Source: Oscillospiraceae bacterium
GTDB lineage: Bacteria > Bacillota_A > Clostridia > Oscillospirales > Oscillospiraceae
Length of the DNA stretch: 7,251 nucleotides
Assembly (NCBI GenBank): GCA_017939025.1
Contig: JAGBAI010000083.1
Coordinates: 1 to 7,251 of the forward strand
Reading direction: 5' to 3'
Below the pieces are notes generated by a model. It was not told where the DNA came from and ran no database searches. It worked only from the letters and a program-made list of their open reading frames with translations. A program made the position numbers and the translations under genes. This document shows, piece by piece, positions 1 to 5,520 of this stretch (positions are counted from its first letter, which is position 1; each line of letters begins with the position of its first letter).

Positions 1-986
1 GCGGTGATGATGGCCATCTTGTAGACTTCCTCAGCGTTGCAGCCGCGGGACAGGTCGTTGATGGGAGCTGCCAGACCCTGCAGGATGGGGCCCAGAGCTT
101 CGTAGCCGCCCAGACGCTGTGCGATCTTGTAGCCGATGTTACCAGCCTCGATGGTGGGGAAGATGAAGGTGTTGGCGTAGCCTGCCACGGGGGAGCCGGG
201 GAACTTCAGCTGGCCGACCTCGGGAGCGACAGCTGCGTCGAACTGCATCTCGCCGTCGATGGCCAGATCAGGAGCCATTTCCTTGGCAACAGCGGTGGCG
301 TCGTGGGACAGCTTGACAGTGCCGCCCTTGCCGGAGCCGTTGGTGGAGAAGCTCAGCATAGCGACCTTGGGATCGATGCCGAAGACCTTGGCGGTGTTGG
401 CAGTCTCAATGGCGACCTCAGCCAGCTTCTGAGCAGCGGACAGCGTGACGTTGCCTTCCTTGTCCACGGAATCCTCGTAGCCCAGGTTGATGGCGCAGTC
501 GCCCATGGCCAGCTTCTCTTCGCCGCGAACCATGATGAAGCAGGAGGAGACCAGGTGGGAGCCCTTCTTGGTCTTGACGATCTGCAGAGCGGGACGGACG
601 GTATCAGCGGTGGAGTAGGTAGCGCCGCCCAGCAGGGAGTCAGCGTAGCCCATCTTCACCAGCATGGTGCCGAAGTAGTTGCCCTTAGCCAGAGCCTTGC
701 GGCAGTCCTCAGCGGACATCTTGCCCTTACGCAGCTCCACCATCTTCTCGACCATGGCGTCCATGCCTTCGTAGGTAGCGGGATCCAGGATCTCTACGCC
801 TTCGATGTCGAAGCCGCCCTTGGCAGCGTTGGCCTTGACTTCCTCAACATTGCCGACCAGGATGACCTTCAGGAAGCCGTCAGCCTTCAGACGGGCGGTA
901 GCTTCCAGGATACGGGCATCATGACCCTCGGTGAAAACGATGGAACGGGGATTGGCCTTCAGAGTTTCGATCATTGCATTGAACAT
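1..986 (-). CDS. pta: Phosphate acetyltransferase (phosphotransacetylase), C-terminus cut by window edge
   Basis: Catalyses acetyl-CoA + phosphate to acetyl phosphate + CoA in the cytoplasm. With acetate kinase it forms the acetate/ATP branch of fermentation. Translating the minus strand from ATG at 986 gives 328 codons without a stop, beginning MFNAMIETLKANPRSIVFTE. The family is usually about 325-340 residues, so only a few C-terminal residues should be missing. Recognisable motifs are TVRPALQIV (about 129-137), STNGSGKGG (about 214-222), FPTIEAGNIGYKIAQR (about 276-291) and the active-site stretch GPILQGLAAPINDLSRGC (about 299-316). Its Ser-Arg pair (about 313-314) matches the catalytic Ser-Arg of characterised phosphotransacetylases. 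GGAGG at 998-1002 supports the start. Codons are strongly restricted (CTG, AAG, GGC, CGT/CGC), suggesting high expression. An ackA gene often follows pta but would lie outside the window. Confidence 0.96.
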   Translation of the reverse strand, partial: MFNAMIETLKANPRSIVFTEGHDARILEATARLKADGFLKVILVGNVEEVKANAAKGGFDIEGVEILDPATYEGMDAMVEKMVELRKGKMSAEDCRKALAKGNYFGTMLVKMGYADSLLGGATYSTADTVRPALQIVKTKKGSHLVSSCFIMVRGEEKLAMGDCAINLGYEDSVDKEGNVTLSAAQKLAEVAIETANTAKVFGIDPKVAMLSFSTNGSGKGGTVKLSHDATAVAKEMAPDLAIDGEMQFDAAVAPEVGQLKFPGSPVAGYANTFIFPTIEAGNIGYKIAQRLGGYEALGPILQGLAAPINDLSRGCNAEEVYKMAIIT

Positions 987-1037
987 AGGATATCAGTCCT
1001 CCAATTATCGGGTCTGTGCCCGTATTTTTACAGGTTA

Positions 1038-1066
1038 ATTATATATCACTTTGTCCAAAGGCGCAA
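1038..1066 (-). promoter_or_regulatory. Sigma-A-type promoter for pta
   Basis: On the minus strand a perfect -10 box TATAAT (1038-1043) lies 17 bases from TTGCGC (1061-1066), a -35 with the TTG core. The expected start of transcription is near 1031, giving a leader of about 45 bases before the ATG at 986. That leader contains a small CGGG/CCCG hairpin (1009-1022) and the ribosome binding site. No operator-like dyad overlapping the promoter was seen. Confidence 0.7.
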
Positions 1067-1105
1067 CCCCTAATTTTACTTCCTTTGGCAATTTTCACCC
1101 TTTCT

Positions 1106-1241
1106 GTAGGGGCGGGGCACTGCCCCGCCCGCAACCTTACGTGAAGAGGCGGTCAGTATATTCCCGTTGGACTAACCTGTTGCATCACATCCACTGCTTC
1201 CATAGCGTTACGTGGCGGGCGGGGCGCTGCCCAGCCCTTAC
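1106..1241. repeat. Element A: inverted pair of GTAGGGG-type GC-rich hairpin repeats
   Basis: The left arm begins GTAGGGG at 1106 and folds into a perfect 9-bp hairpin, GGGCGGGGC (1110-1118) with GCCCCGCCC (1122-1130), loop ACT. The right arm is an inverted, slightly diverged copy ending CCCTTAC at 1241. Its hairpin is 1217-1225 with 1229-1237, one mismatch, loop GCT. The two arms can also pair with each other over about 28 bases. About 80 bases of non-repetitive core lie between them, without a convincing gene. The arrangement, two inverted copies of a self-complementary unit, is the same as in element B and recalls REPIN or MITE-like non-autonomous repeats. No transposase is present. Confidence 0.7.
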
Positions 1242-1298
1242 AAAACAGAAATTTTGGTGAAAGTTACGAATTTGATTTAAAAAACAGACAATTTCCTC

Positions 1299-1327
1299 TT
1301 GATTTTTGTGCGTTTTTCCTTTATAAT
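1299..1327 (+). promoter_or_regulatory. Sigma-A-type promoter for the MinD-like gene
   Basis: TTGATT (1299-1304) and a perfect TATAAT (1322-1327) are separated by 17 bases, in an AT-rich tract (about 1250-1335) unlike the surrounding GC-rich sequence. Transcription would start near 1334, leaving a leader of about 28 bases that carries the AGGAGG ribosome binding site. Confidence 0.7.
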
Positions 1328-1346
1328 GAAACCAAATTATGGGATC

Positions 1347-1352
1347 AGGAGG
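1347..1352 (+). promoter_or_regulatory. Ribosome binding site that fixes the TTG start at 1362
   Basis: AGGAGG ends 9 bases before TTG at 1362. A closer ATG at 1355 is in another frame and reaches a stop after 12 codons. An in-frame TGA at 1356-1358 bars any longer version of the MinD-like protein, so TTG at 1362 is the only well-placed start. Confidence 0.8.
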
Positions 1353-1361
1353 CGATGACGG

Positions 1362-2102
1362 TTGGGCGAAGTGTTTGCGGTCCTGTCCGGTAAGGGCGGA
1401 ACGGGCAAAACCTCTGTCTGTGCCGGCGTTGCAACAGCCTTGGCGGAAGAAGGGAAAAAAGTCCTTTGCATTGACTGCGATGTGGGACTGCGGAACCTGG
1501 ATATTTCTCTGGGCCTTTCCGACTGCGGCGGGCTGTCTTTCCTGGATGTGATGCTGGGGCACTATCCTCTGGAGCAGGCGGCAAAGCATCCGCTGTATCC
1601 GACCCTTTTCTTTTTGACGGCACCCATGAACTGCCCGGTGGAGTCCATTGACAAAGCCTCTTTTGAAACCATGCTGCGCAGGGCCCGGCGGGAATTTGAC
1701 TACATTCTGCTGGATGCCCCGGCGGGGGTAGATGCGGGCTTCCGCCTGGTGGCTTCCGCAGCTGACCGGTTTCTGCTGGTCACCGGCTCCGGCCCGGCGG
1801 CGGTTCGGGATGCGGCCCGGGTGGGCGATTTGCTGGAACTGATGGGGAAAAAGGATGTACGGCTGGTGGTGAACCGGGTGGACCGGGAGGTGCTGCGGAC
1901 GGTGCGCATTACCATTGATGATGTGATGGATGATGCGGGCCTGCCGCTGGTTGGTGTCGTTCTGGAAGATCCCTATGTGGTTCTGGCGGCGTCCTTCTCT
2001 CAGCCATTGCTGAAATATGCCCGGCGCTGTGAAGCGGCCAAGGCCTACCGGAAGATCGCAAAGCGAATCCAGGGCCTGCATGAGCCAATTACCCTGCGTT
2101 AA
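1362..2102 (+). CDS. MinD/ParA-family ATPase (MinD-like)
   Basis: A 246-residue cytoplasmic P-loop ATPase of the MinD/ParA class. These proteins bind membrane as ATP dimers and position the division site or other cargo. The deviant Walker A motif is GKGGTGKTS (residues 10-18, signature Lys11). Switch I is DCDVGLRNLDISLGL (38-52), close to the MinD form DxDxGLRNLD. Walker B is YILLDAPAGVD (114-124). NRVD (171-174) fits the base-recognition position. The C-terminus (about 229-240, YRKIAKRIQGLH) could form a short basic amphipathic membrane-binding helix, as in MinD. MinD proteins usually have about 260-270 residues, so this one is slightly short. Neither minC nor minE is adjacent, so the exact role is uncertain: a true MinD, or a relative with another partner. 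It has its own promoter and a strong ribosome binding site. Confidence 0.85.
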   Translation: MGEVFAVLSGKGGTGKTSVCAGVATALAEEGKKVLCIDCDVGLRNLDISLGLSDCGGLSFLDVMLGHYPLEQAAKHPLYPTLFFLTAPMNCPVESIDKASFETMLRRARREFDYILLDAPAGVDAGFRLVASAADRFLLVTGSGPAAVRDAARVGDLLELMGKKDVRLVVNRVDREVLRTVRITIDDVMDDAGLPLVGVVLEDPYVVLAASFSQPLLKYARRCEAAKAYRKIAKRIQGLHEPITLR

Positions 2103-2104
2103 AA

Positions 2105-2238
2105 GGCTTCTCCTTGAGGAGAAGCTGTCACCGAAGGTGACTGATGAGGTGTTCCGCGCAGCGGCTTTCGGAACAATGTCCCTTCGGGACAACACCTCAT
2201 CCGCCCCTGCGGGGCACCTTCTCCTCAAGGAGAAGGCT
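2105..2238. repeat. Element C: inverted pair of two-hairpin repeats (CTTCTCC type)
   Basis: It starts 3 bases after the MinD-like stop codon. The left arm has hairpin 1, GCTTCTCC (2106-2113) with GGAGAAGC (2118-2125), loop TTGA, then hairpin 2, GTCACC (2127-2132) with GGTGAC (2136-2141), loop GAA, then TGATGAGGTGTT. The right arm is the inverted counterpart: AACACCTCATC, hairpin GCCCC/GGGGC, then CTTCTCC/GGAGAAG ending near 2235. GATGAGGTGTT and AACACCTCATC can close an outer stem around smaller hairpins, CCGC/GCGG and GTCCC/GGGAC. The plan matches element D. It might also act as a weak transcription end for the upstream gene, but no U-run follows. Confidence 0.75.
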
Positions 2239-2285
2239 GGGTGCTCCCGCATCAAAAAAGTATTTACCCCTTTACATATACAACC

Positions 2286-2291
2286 AAGGAG
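2286..2291 (+). promoter_or_regulatory. Ribosome binding site that fixes the GTG start at 2300
   Basis: AAGGAG ends 8 bases before GTG at 2300. The reading frame stays open upstream to 2144, but that extension is a translation of repeat element C and has no similar binding site. The family also normally begins just before the (I/V)A-(F/L)-(I/L/V)AHD motif, which the GTG start gives. I see no convincing promoter between element C and this site, so the gene may be read from the MinD-like gene's promoter. Confidence 0.75.
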
Positions 2292-2299
2292 TGATCGCT

Positions 2300-2713
2300 G
2301 TGAATATTGCGTTTCTGGCCCACGATAAGAAAAAGGAACTGATGGTGCAGTTCTGCACCGCTTACAAGAGCGTCCTGTTGAAGCACAGCCTCTATGCCAC
2401 AGCCACCACCGGCCGGCTCATCGCGGACAATACCGGTCTGCCCATTACCCTGCTGCTTTCCCACAAGCAGGGCGGCCATCAGCAGATCAATGCCCGCATC
2501 GCCTATAACGAGATCGATCTGGTGCTGCTGTTTACCGATCCCAACACCACCGAGCCCTGGGATGACAGCCAGATGATCGAGACCATCCGGCATTGCGACA
2601 AGCACAATGTGCCCATCGCTACCAATCTGGCTTCCGCCGAAATGCTCATCATGGGCCTGCAGCGGGGCGATCTGGATTGGCGTGAAATGCTGCGGAGCAA
2701 AACCCGTTTCTAA
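2300..2713 (+). CDS. Methylglyoxal synthase-like protein with altered active site
   Basis: A 137-residue cytoplasmic protein of the MGS-like fold. True MgsA converts dihydroxyacetone phosphate to methylglyoxal and phosphate, a bypass of lower glycolysis. Seen here: AHDKKKELMVQFC (residues 7-19, with the conserved His8/Asp9), phosphate-binding YATATTG (32-38), Ser54, and VPIATNLASAEMLI (104-117). Its overall match is close to short Firmicutes MgsA proteins. Key residues differ. The GGDQQ motif, whose Asp is the catalytic base (Asp71 in E. coli), reads GGHQQ here (58-62, His60, codon CAT). The PHDPD segment carrying E. coli His98 and Asp101 reads PWDDS (86-90). The S-G-P stretch reads SHK. Either this is a divergent enzyme using other residues, or a phosphate-ligand-binding protein that has lost catalysis. 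It lies between the MinD-like gene and hisS. Confidence 0.85.
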   Translation: MNIAFLAHDKKKELMVQFCTAYKSVLLKHSLYATATTGRLIADNTGLPITLLLSHKQGGHQQINARIAYNEIDLVLLFTDPNTTEPWDDSQMIETIRHCDKHNVPIATNLASAEMLIMGLQRGDLDWREMLRSKTRF

Positions 2714-2725
2714 AACAGACTATCC

Positions 2726-2833
2726 GTAGGGGCCGATGCCCACATCGGCCCTTATCCAAACGTTACGAATTTGCCGAACATGGATTATAATCGTTACATT
2801 TTACTGCGGGGCGATGTGGGCATCGCCCCCTAC
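2726..2833. repeat. Element B: inverted pair of GTAGGGG-type hairpin repeats
   Basis: The left arm begins GTAGGGG (2726-2732) and forms a perfect 9-bp hairpin, GGGCCGATG (2730-2738) with CATCGGCCC (2743-2751), loop CCCA. The right arm is the inverted copy ending CCCCTAC at 2833, with a perfect 9-bp hairpin 2808-2816 with 2821-2829, loop TGGG. The arms also pair with each other almost completely. The AT-richer core (2752-2807) contains GTTACGAATTTG (2762-2773), a 12-base match to 1263-1274 just beyond element A, and a TATAAT box. The element fills nearly all the space between the MgsA-like gene and hisS. Confidence 0.75.
2763..2791 (+). promoter_or_regulatory. Possible hisS promoter inside element B
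   Basis: A perfect TATAAT (2786-2791) lies 17 bases after TTACGA (2763-2768), a poor -35 match. If active, transcription would start near 2798 and the right hairpin of element B (2808-2829) would sit in the hisS leader, 13 bases before the ribosome binding site (AAGGAG, 2843-2848). Support is only positional and from the -10 box. hisS may instead be read from further upstream. Confidence 0.35.
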
Positions 2834-2857
2834 GATTTTTAAAAGGAGATTATCGTT

Positions 2858-4210
2858 ATGGAAATCATCAAGCCCCGGACTTTGTCCGGCTTTATGGAGC
2901 TGCTGCCTGCAAAGCAGATCCGTTTCGAGAAAATGACCGAAATTCTGCGTTCTACCTACGCTTCCTACGGCTTTGCCCCTCTGGATACCCCTGTTATTGA
3001 GGATGCCCAGATTCTGCTTGCAAAGGGCGGCGGCGAGACGGAAAAGCAGATCTACCGCTTTACCAAGGGCGACAGCGACCTGGCCCTGCGGTTCGACCTG
3101 ACGGTGCCTCTGGCAAAGTACGTTGCCCTGCATTACAATGAGCTGGCCTTCCCTTTCCGCCGGTTCCAGATCAGCAAGGTCTACCGGGGCGAGCGTGCCC
3201 AGCGGGGCCGCTTCCGGGAGTTCTACCAGGCGGACATCGACATCATCGGTGACGGCAAGCTGGATATTCTGAACGAGGCAGAAATTCCCGCTATTATCTA
3301 CAAAGTGTTCAAGGGCTTCGGCCTGTCCCGGTTCCAGATCCGGGTGAACAACCGGAAAGTGCTCAACGGCTTCTACGCCATGCTGGGTCTTTCCGAAAAG
3401 TCCGGCGACATCATGCGCACCGTGGACAAGCTGGATAAGATCGGTGCAGCCAAGGTCAAGGTCATTCTCCTTGACGACTGCGGTCTGACAGAAGAGCAGG
3501 CAGATGAGATTCTCAAGTTCATCGCCATTACCGGCTCCAATGCGGAAGTGATTGCTGCGCTGGAGGGCTATGCCGGCCGGAATGAGATGTTCGACATGGG
3601 CCTTTCCGAGCTGAAGGCTGTCTGCCAGAATCTCGCTGCTTTCGGTGTTCCCGAAGCCAACTTTGCCGTGGATCTGACCATTGCAAGAGGTCTGGATTAC
3701 TACACCGGCACCGTTTACGAGACTACCTTGCTGGATCATCCCGAGATCGGTTCTGTTTGTTCCGGCGGCCGTTACGATAACCTGGCAGGCTACTATATTG
3801 ATAAGGCATTGCCCGGTGTTGGCATTTCCATCGGTCTGACCCGTCTGTTCTACGTTCTGGACGAGCAGGGTCTGCTGAATCCCGAGCTGCCCAGCGCTCC
3901 CGCCGATGCTCTGGTGCTGCCCATGGGCGAGGTGGCTCCCGCCATTGCCGTGGCAGAGGAGCTGAGAAGCCATGGTCTGCGGGTACAGCTGTACGGCGAG
4001 CAGAAGAAGTTCAAGCAGAAGATGGCCTACGCCAACAAGCTGGGTGTGCCTTTCGCTGTGCTGCTGGGCGAGGATGAGATTGCCGAGGGCAAGTGCTCTG
4101 TGAAGAATATGGTTAGCGGCGAACAGGTGAAACTGACTCCTGCCGAGGCTGCTGCACATATCAAAGAAACCCTGGATGCAGGTTCCTGCGCTGTGATTCT
4201 GGAAAAGTAA
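2858..4210 (+). CDS. hisS: Histidyl-tRNA synthetase
   Basis: Charges tRNA-His with histidine in the cytoplasm. It is a 450-residue class II synthetase. Class II motif 2 covers about 101-131 (RRFQISKVYRGERAQRGRF then REFYQADIDIIG). The histidine-binding signatures are ARGLDYYTGTVYE (277-289) and CSGGRYDNL (301-309). Motif 3 is GVGISIGLTRLF (320-331). An anticodon-binding domain follows from about 350 to 440, including YGEQKKFKQKMAYANKLG. The ARGLDYYTG motif and the C-terminal domain argue against the regulatory paralogue HisZ. LRFDLTVPLAKYVA (77-90) is closer to the archaeal/eukaryotic-like HisRS form than to the LRPEGTA form of E. coli. ATG at 2858 has AAGGAG 9 bases upstream. aspS, a common neighbour in Firmicutes, does not follow. 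A strong terminator ends the gene. I saw no T-box leader. Confidence 0.96.
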   Translation: MEIIKPRTLSGFMELLPAKQIRFEKMTEILRSTYASYGFAPLDTPVIEDAQILLAKGGGETEKQIYRFTKGDSDLALRFDLTVPLAKYVALHYNELAFPFRRFQISKVYRGERAQRGRFREFYQADIDIIGDGKLDILNEAEIPAIIYKVFKGFGLSRFQIRVNNRKVLNGFYAMLGLSEKSGDIMRTVDKLDKIGAAKVKVILLDDCGLTEEQADEILKFIAITGSNAEVIAALEGYAGRNEMFDMGLSELKAVCQNLAAFGVPEANFAVDLTIARGLDYYTGTVYETTLLDHPEIGSVCSGGRYDNLAGYYIDKALPGVGISIGLTRLFYVLDEQGLLNPELPSAPADALVLPMGEVAPAIAVAEELRSHGLRVQLYGEQKKFKQKMAYANKLGVPFAVLLGEDEIAEGKCSVKNMVSGEQVKLTPAEAAAHIKETLDAGSCAVILEK

Positions 4211-4221
4211 AGAATATGGTT

Positions 4222-4252
4222 ATGGGCCGCCCAATTCGGGCGGCCCATTTTT
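4222..4252 (+). terminator. Rho-independent terminator after hisS
   Basis: A perfect 11-bp stem, ATGGGCCGCCC (4222-4232) with GGGCGGCCCAT (4238-4248), loop AATTC, is followed by a T-run to 4252. It begins 12 bases after the hisS stop codon and isolates the sigma-factor operon from upstream transcription. Confidence 0.92.
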
Positions 4253-4275
4253 GTGCTGGCGCACCGGTAGTTTTT

Positions 4276-4301
4276 TGTAACGAAATGTGTTTTCCTTGGT
4301 C
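4276..4301 (+). promoter_or_regulatory. Candidate ECF-sigma promoter for the sigma/anti-sigma operon
   Basis: TGTAAC (4276-4281) and GGTC (4298-4301) are 16 bases apart, resembling the TGTAAC/TGAAAC - 16 to 17 bases - CGTC pattern of Firmicutes ECF sigma factors. It lies between the hisS terminator and the sigma gene, with a leader of about 20 bases, as expected for autoregulation. GTTAC/GTAAC words also occur near the repeats in this window, so the -35 match alone is weak evidence. I saw no better sigma-A promoter here. Confidence 0.5.
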
Positions 4302-4326
4302 TTATATGTGAAAGTGAGGTGAGGGT

Positions 4327-4788
4327 ATGGAGGAATTTCAGCAGGTCTACGATCTGTATTTCCGGGATGTGTACAAATATGCCTTAAGCCTGAGCCGGGA
4401 TCCGGATGTGGCGGAGGAGATCACCCAGGAAACCTTTTTCAAGGCACTGAAAAATATCGATTCCTTCCGGGGGCAATGCAGGCTCTATGTCTGGCTGTGC
4501 CAGATCGCCAAACATTCCTATTATACCTATCTGCAAAAGCAGAGCCGCGTACTGCCCGGAGAGGAAAACACGGTGGATTTGGAAGAGCGGTTTCTCAGCA
4601 GGGAATCCGCGTTCGAAATACATAAAGTGCTGCACCGTTTGCCGGAGCCGTACAAGGAGGTGTTTTCCCTGCGGGTATTCGGAGAACTGCCCTTTGCACA
4701 GATCGGAGAACTGTTTGGAAAAACAGAAAGCTGGGCCCGGGTGACCTATCACCGGGCGAGAATGAAAATCAAGGAGGAGATCCAATGA
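4327..4788 (+). CDS. ECF-family RNA polymerase sigma factor
   Basis: A 153-residue sigma-70 family protein with only regions 2 and 4, as in ECF sigma factors, which direct RNA polymerase to stress or envelope-signal promoters. Region 2 covers about residues 9-75. It includes DPDVAEEITQETFFKALKNI (25-44), the core-binding helix, and SFRGQCRLYVWLCQIAKH (46-63), the -10-recognition part. Region 4 covers about 96-150, with the helix-turn-helix LPFAQIGELFGKTESWARVT (121-140) followed by YHRARMKIKE, which reads the -35 element. ATG at 4327 is preceded by GAGGTGA (4316-4322). The stop overlaps the next gene's start as ATGA (4785-4788), so the two are translationally coupled. The downstream zinc-finger membrane protein is its likely anti-sigma factor. 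The ECF subgroup and the signal cannot be read from the sequence. Confidence 0.92.
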   Translation: MEEFQQVYDLYFRDVYKYALSLSRDPDVAEEITQETFFKALKNIDSFRGQCRLYVWLCQIAKHSYYTYLQKQSRVLPGEENTVDLEERFLSRESAFEIHKVLHRLPEPYKEVFSLRVFGELPFAQIGELFGKTESWARVTYHRARMKIKEEIQ

Positions 4789-5456
4789 AATTTTTACCCT
4801 GTGAACTGATCCGGGACATGCTGCCGTTGTACCACGACGGCGTGTGCAGTGAGGTAAGCAAAAAACTGGTGGCGAGTCATCTGGAAACCTGTGAGGGCTG
4901 CCAGGAAACCCTGAGAACCCTTGCGTCGGAAATGGAGATGCCGAAGCTGGCGGCAGACGAAGAGAAGCCTTTGAAGGCCATCAAGCGGAAGTGGCAAAAG
5001 AAAACCTGGGCAATGGGTTTCCTCATTGCACTGGTTCTGGTCGTCAGCTGGTTCCAGCTGACTCAAAGCCGCAATGTGGCCATTCGACCGGAGGAATATG
5101 AAATCACCAAGGTGATCCGGTTCGAAAATGGAATGTACTATTTGGAATACCGGATCCCTTATGATTACAGCGGTATTGGCGCGGATCTGCAGCGGGATGA
5201 GAACGGCGCGGTTTATCTGCGGGAATACCGGCCTGTTCTGGCCCGGAAGGACAAGGAAAACGGCATCATCCGGGACTATATCATCGACCCGGAGAATCAC
5301 CGGACGGACATCGGCACGGAAATGCCTATGACTGCCTTCTATTTGGGACTTCCCGGGGATGAGGACGCAGTGCTGCTGTGGAGCGCGGAGGAAACCTATC
5401 CCAAGGCCACGGCGGAAGAAGAACAGGAACATTTGTATCAGCATATTTTCCGGTAA
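4785..5456 (+). CDS. Membrane-anchored zinc-finger anti-sigma factor
   Basis: A 223-residue protein encoded directly after, and overlapping by 4 bases, the ECF sigma gene. The N-terminus resembles a zf-HC2-type anti-sigma domain. It has CELIRDMLPLYHDGVCSEVS (6-25) followed by SHLETCEGC (31-39), giving His32-x3-Cys36-x2-Cys39, with Cys6 as a probable further zinc ligand. A charged linker (about 52-73) leads to one transmembrane segment (about 75-91, TWAMGFLIALVLVVSWF). That implies a cytoplasmic sigma-binding domain and a C-terminal extracytoplasmic part (about 92-223) that I do not recognise. The latter is rich in Tyr and charged residues, with no Cys, and ends in a Glu-rich stretch. AAGGAGG lies 7 bases before the ATG. 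Expected role: hold the sigma factor inactive until an envelope signal releases it. Confidence 0.88.
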   Translation: MKFLPCELIRDMLPLYHDGVCSEVSKKLVASHLETCEGCQETLRTLASEMEMPKLAADEEKPLKAIKRKWQKKTWAMGFLIALVLVVSWFQLTQSRNVAIRPEEYEITKVIRFENGMYYLEYRIPYDYSGIGADLQRDENGAVYLREYRPVLARKDKENGIIRDYIIDPENHRTDIGTEMPMTAFYLGLPGDEDAVLLWSAEETYPKATAEEEQEHLYQHIFR

Positions 5457-5461
5457 CAACA

Positions 5462-5493
5462 ATGCCCACCTCACAGGAGGTGGGCATATTTTT
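5462..5493 (+). terminator. Rho-independent terminator of the sigma/anti-sigma operon
   Basis: A perfect 11-bp stem, ATGCCCACCTC (5462-5472) with GAGGTGGGCAT (5477-5487), loop ACAG, is followed by an A and five Ts (5489-5493). It starts 5 bases after the anti-sigma stop codon. Confidence 0.92.
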
Positions 5494-5520
5494 GTACTGG
5501 CGCGGCAGCGCCCTGAAATA

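Noticed and set aside
303..1073. Plus-strand open frame of 256 codons opposite pta
   Set aside because: It is the shadow of the strongly conserved pta reading frame; no ribosome binding site or family match is seen.
1185..2255. Minus-strand open frame of 356 codons across the MinD-like gene and repeats
   Set aside because: It is low-complexity Arg/His/Pro-rich translation antisense to a clear ATPase, and runs through the hairpin repeats A and C.
2144..2299. N-terminal extension of the MgsA-like protein to an ATG at 2144
   Set aside because: The extension translates repeat element C. The GTG at 2300 has a good ribosome binding site and matches where the family begins.
2714..2857. T-box riboswitch before hisS
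   Set aside because: No T-box consensus sequence and no antiterminator/terminator pair are seen. The space is filled by the paired hairpin repeat.
2801..4159. Very long open frame (452 codons) antisense to hisS
   Set aside because: The product has no recognisable domain, covers hisS codons exactly opposite a clearly conserved synthetase, and starts in a repeat. Its openness is explained by the codon bias of hisS.
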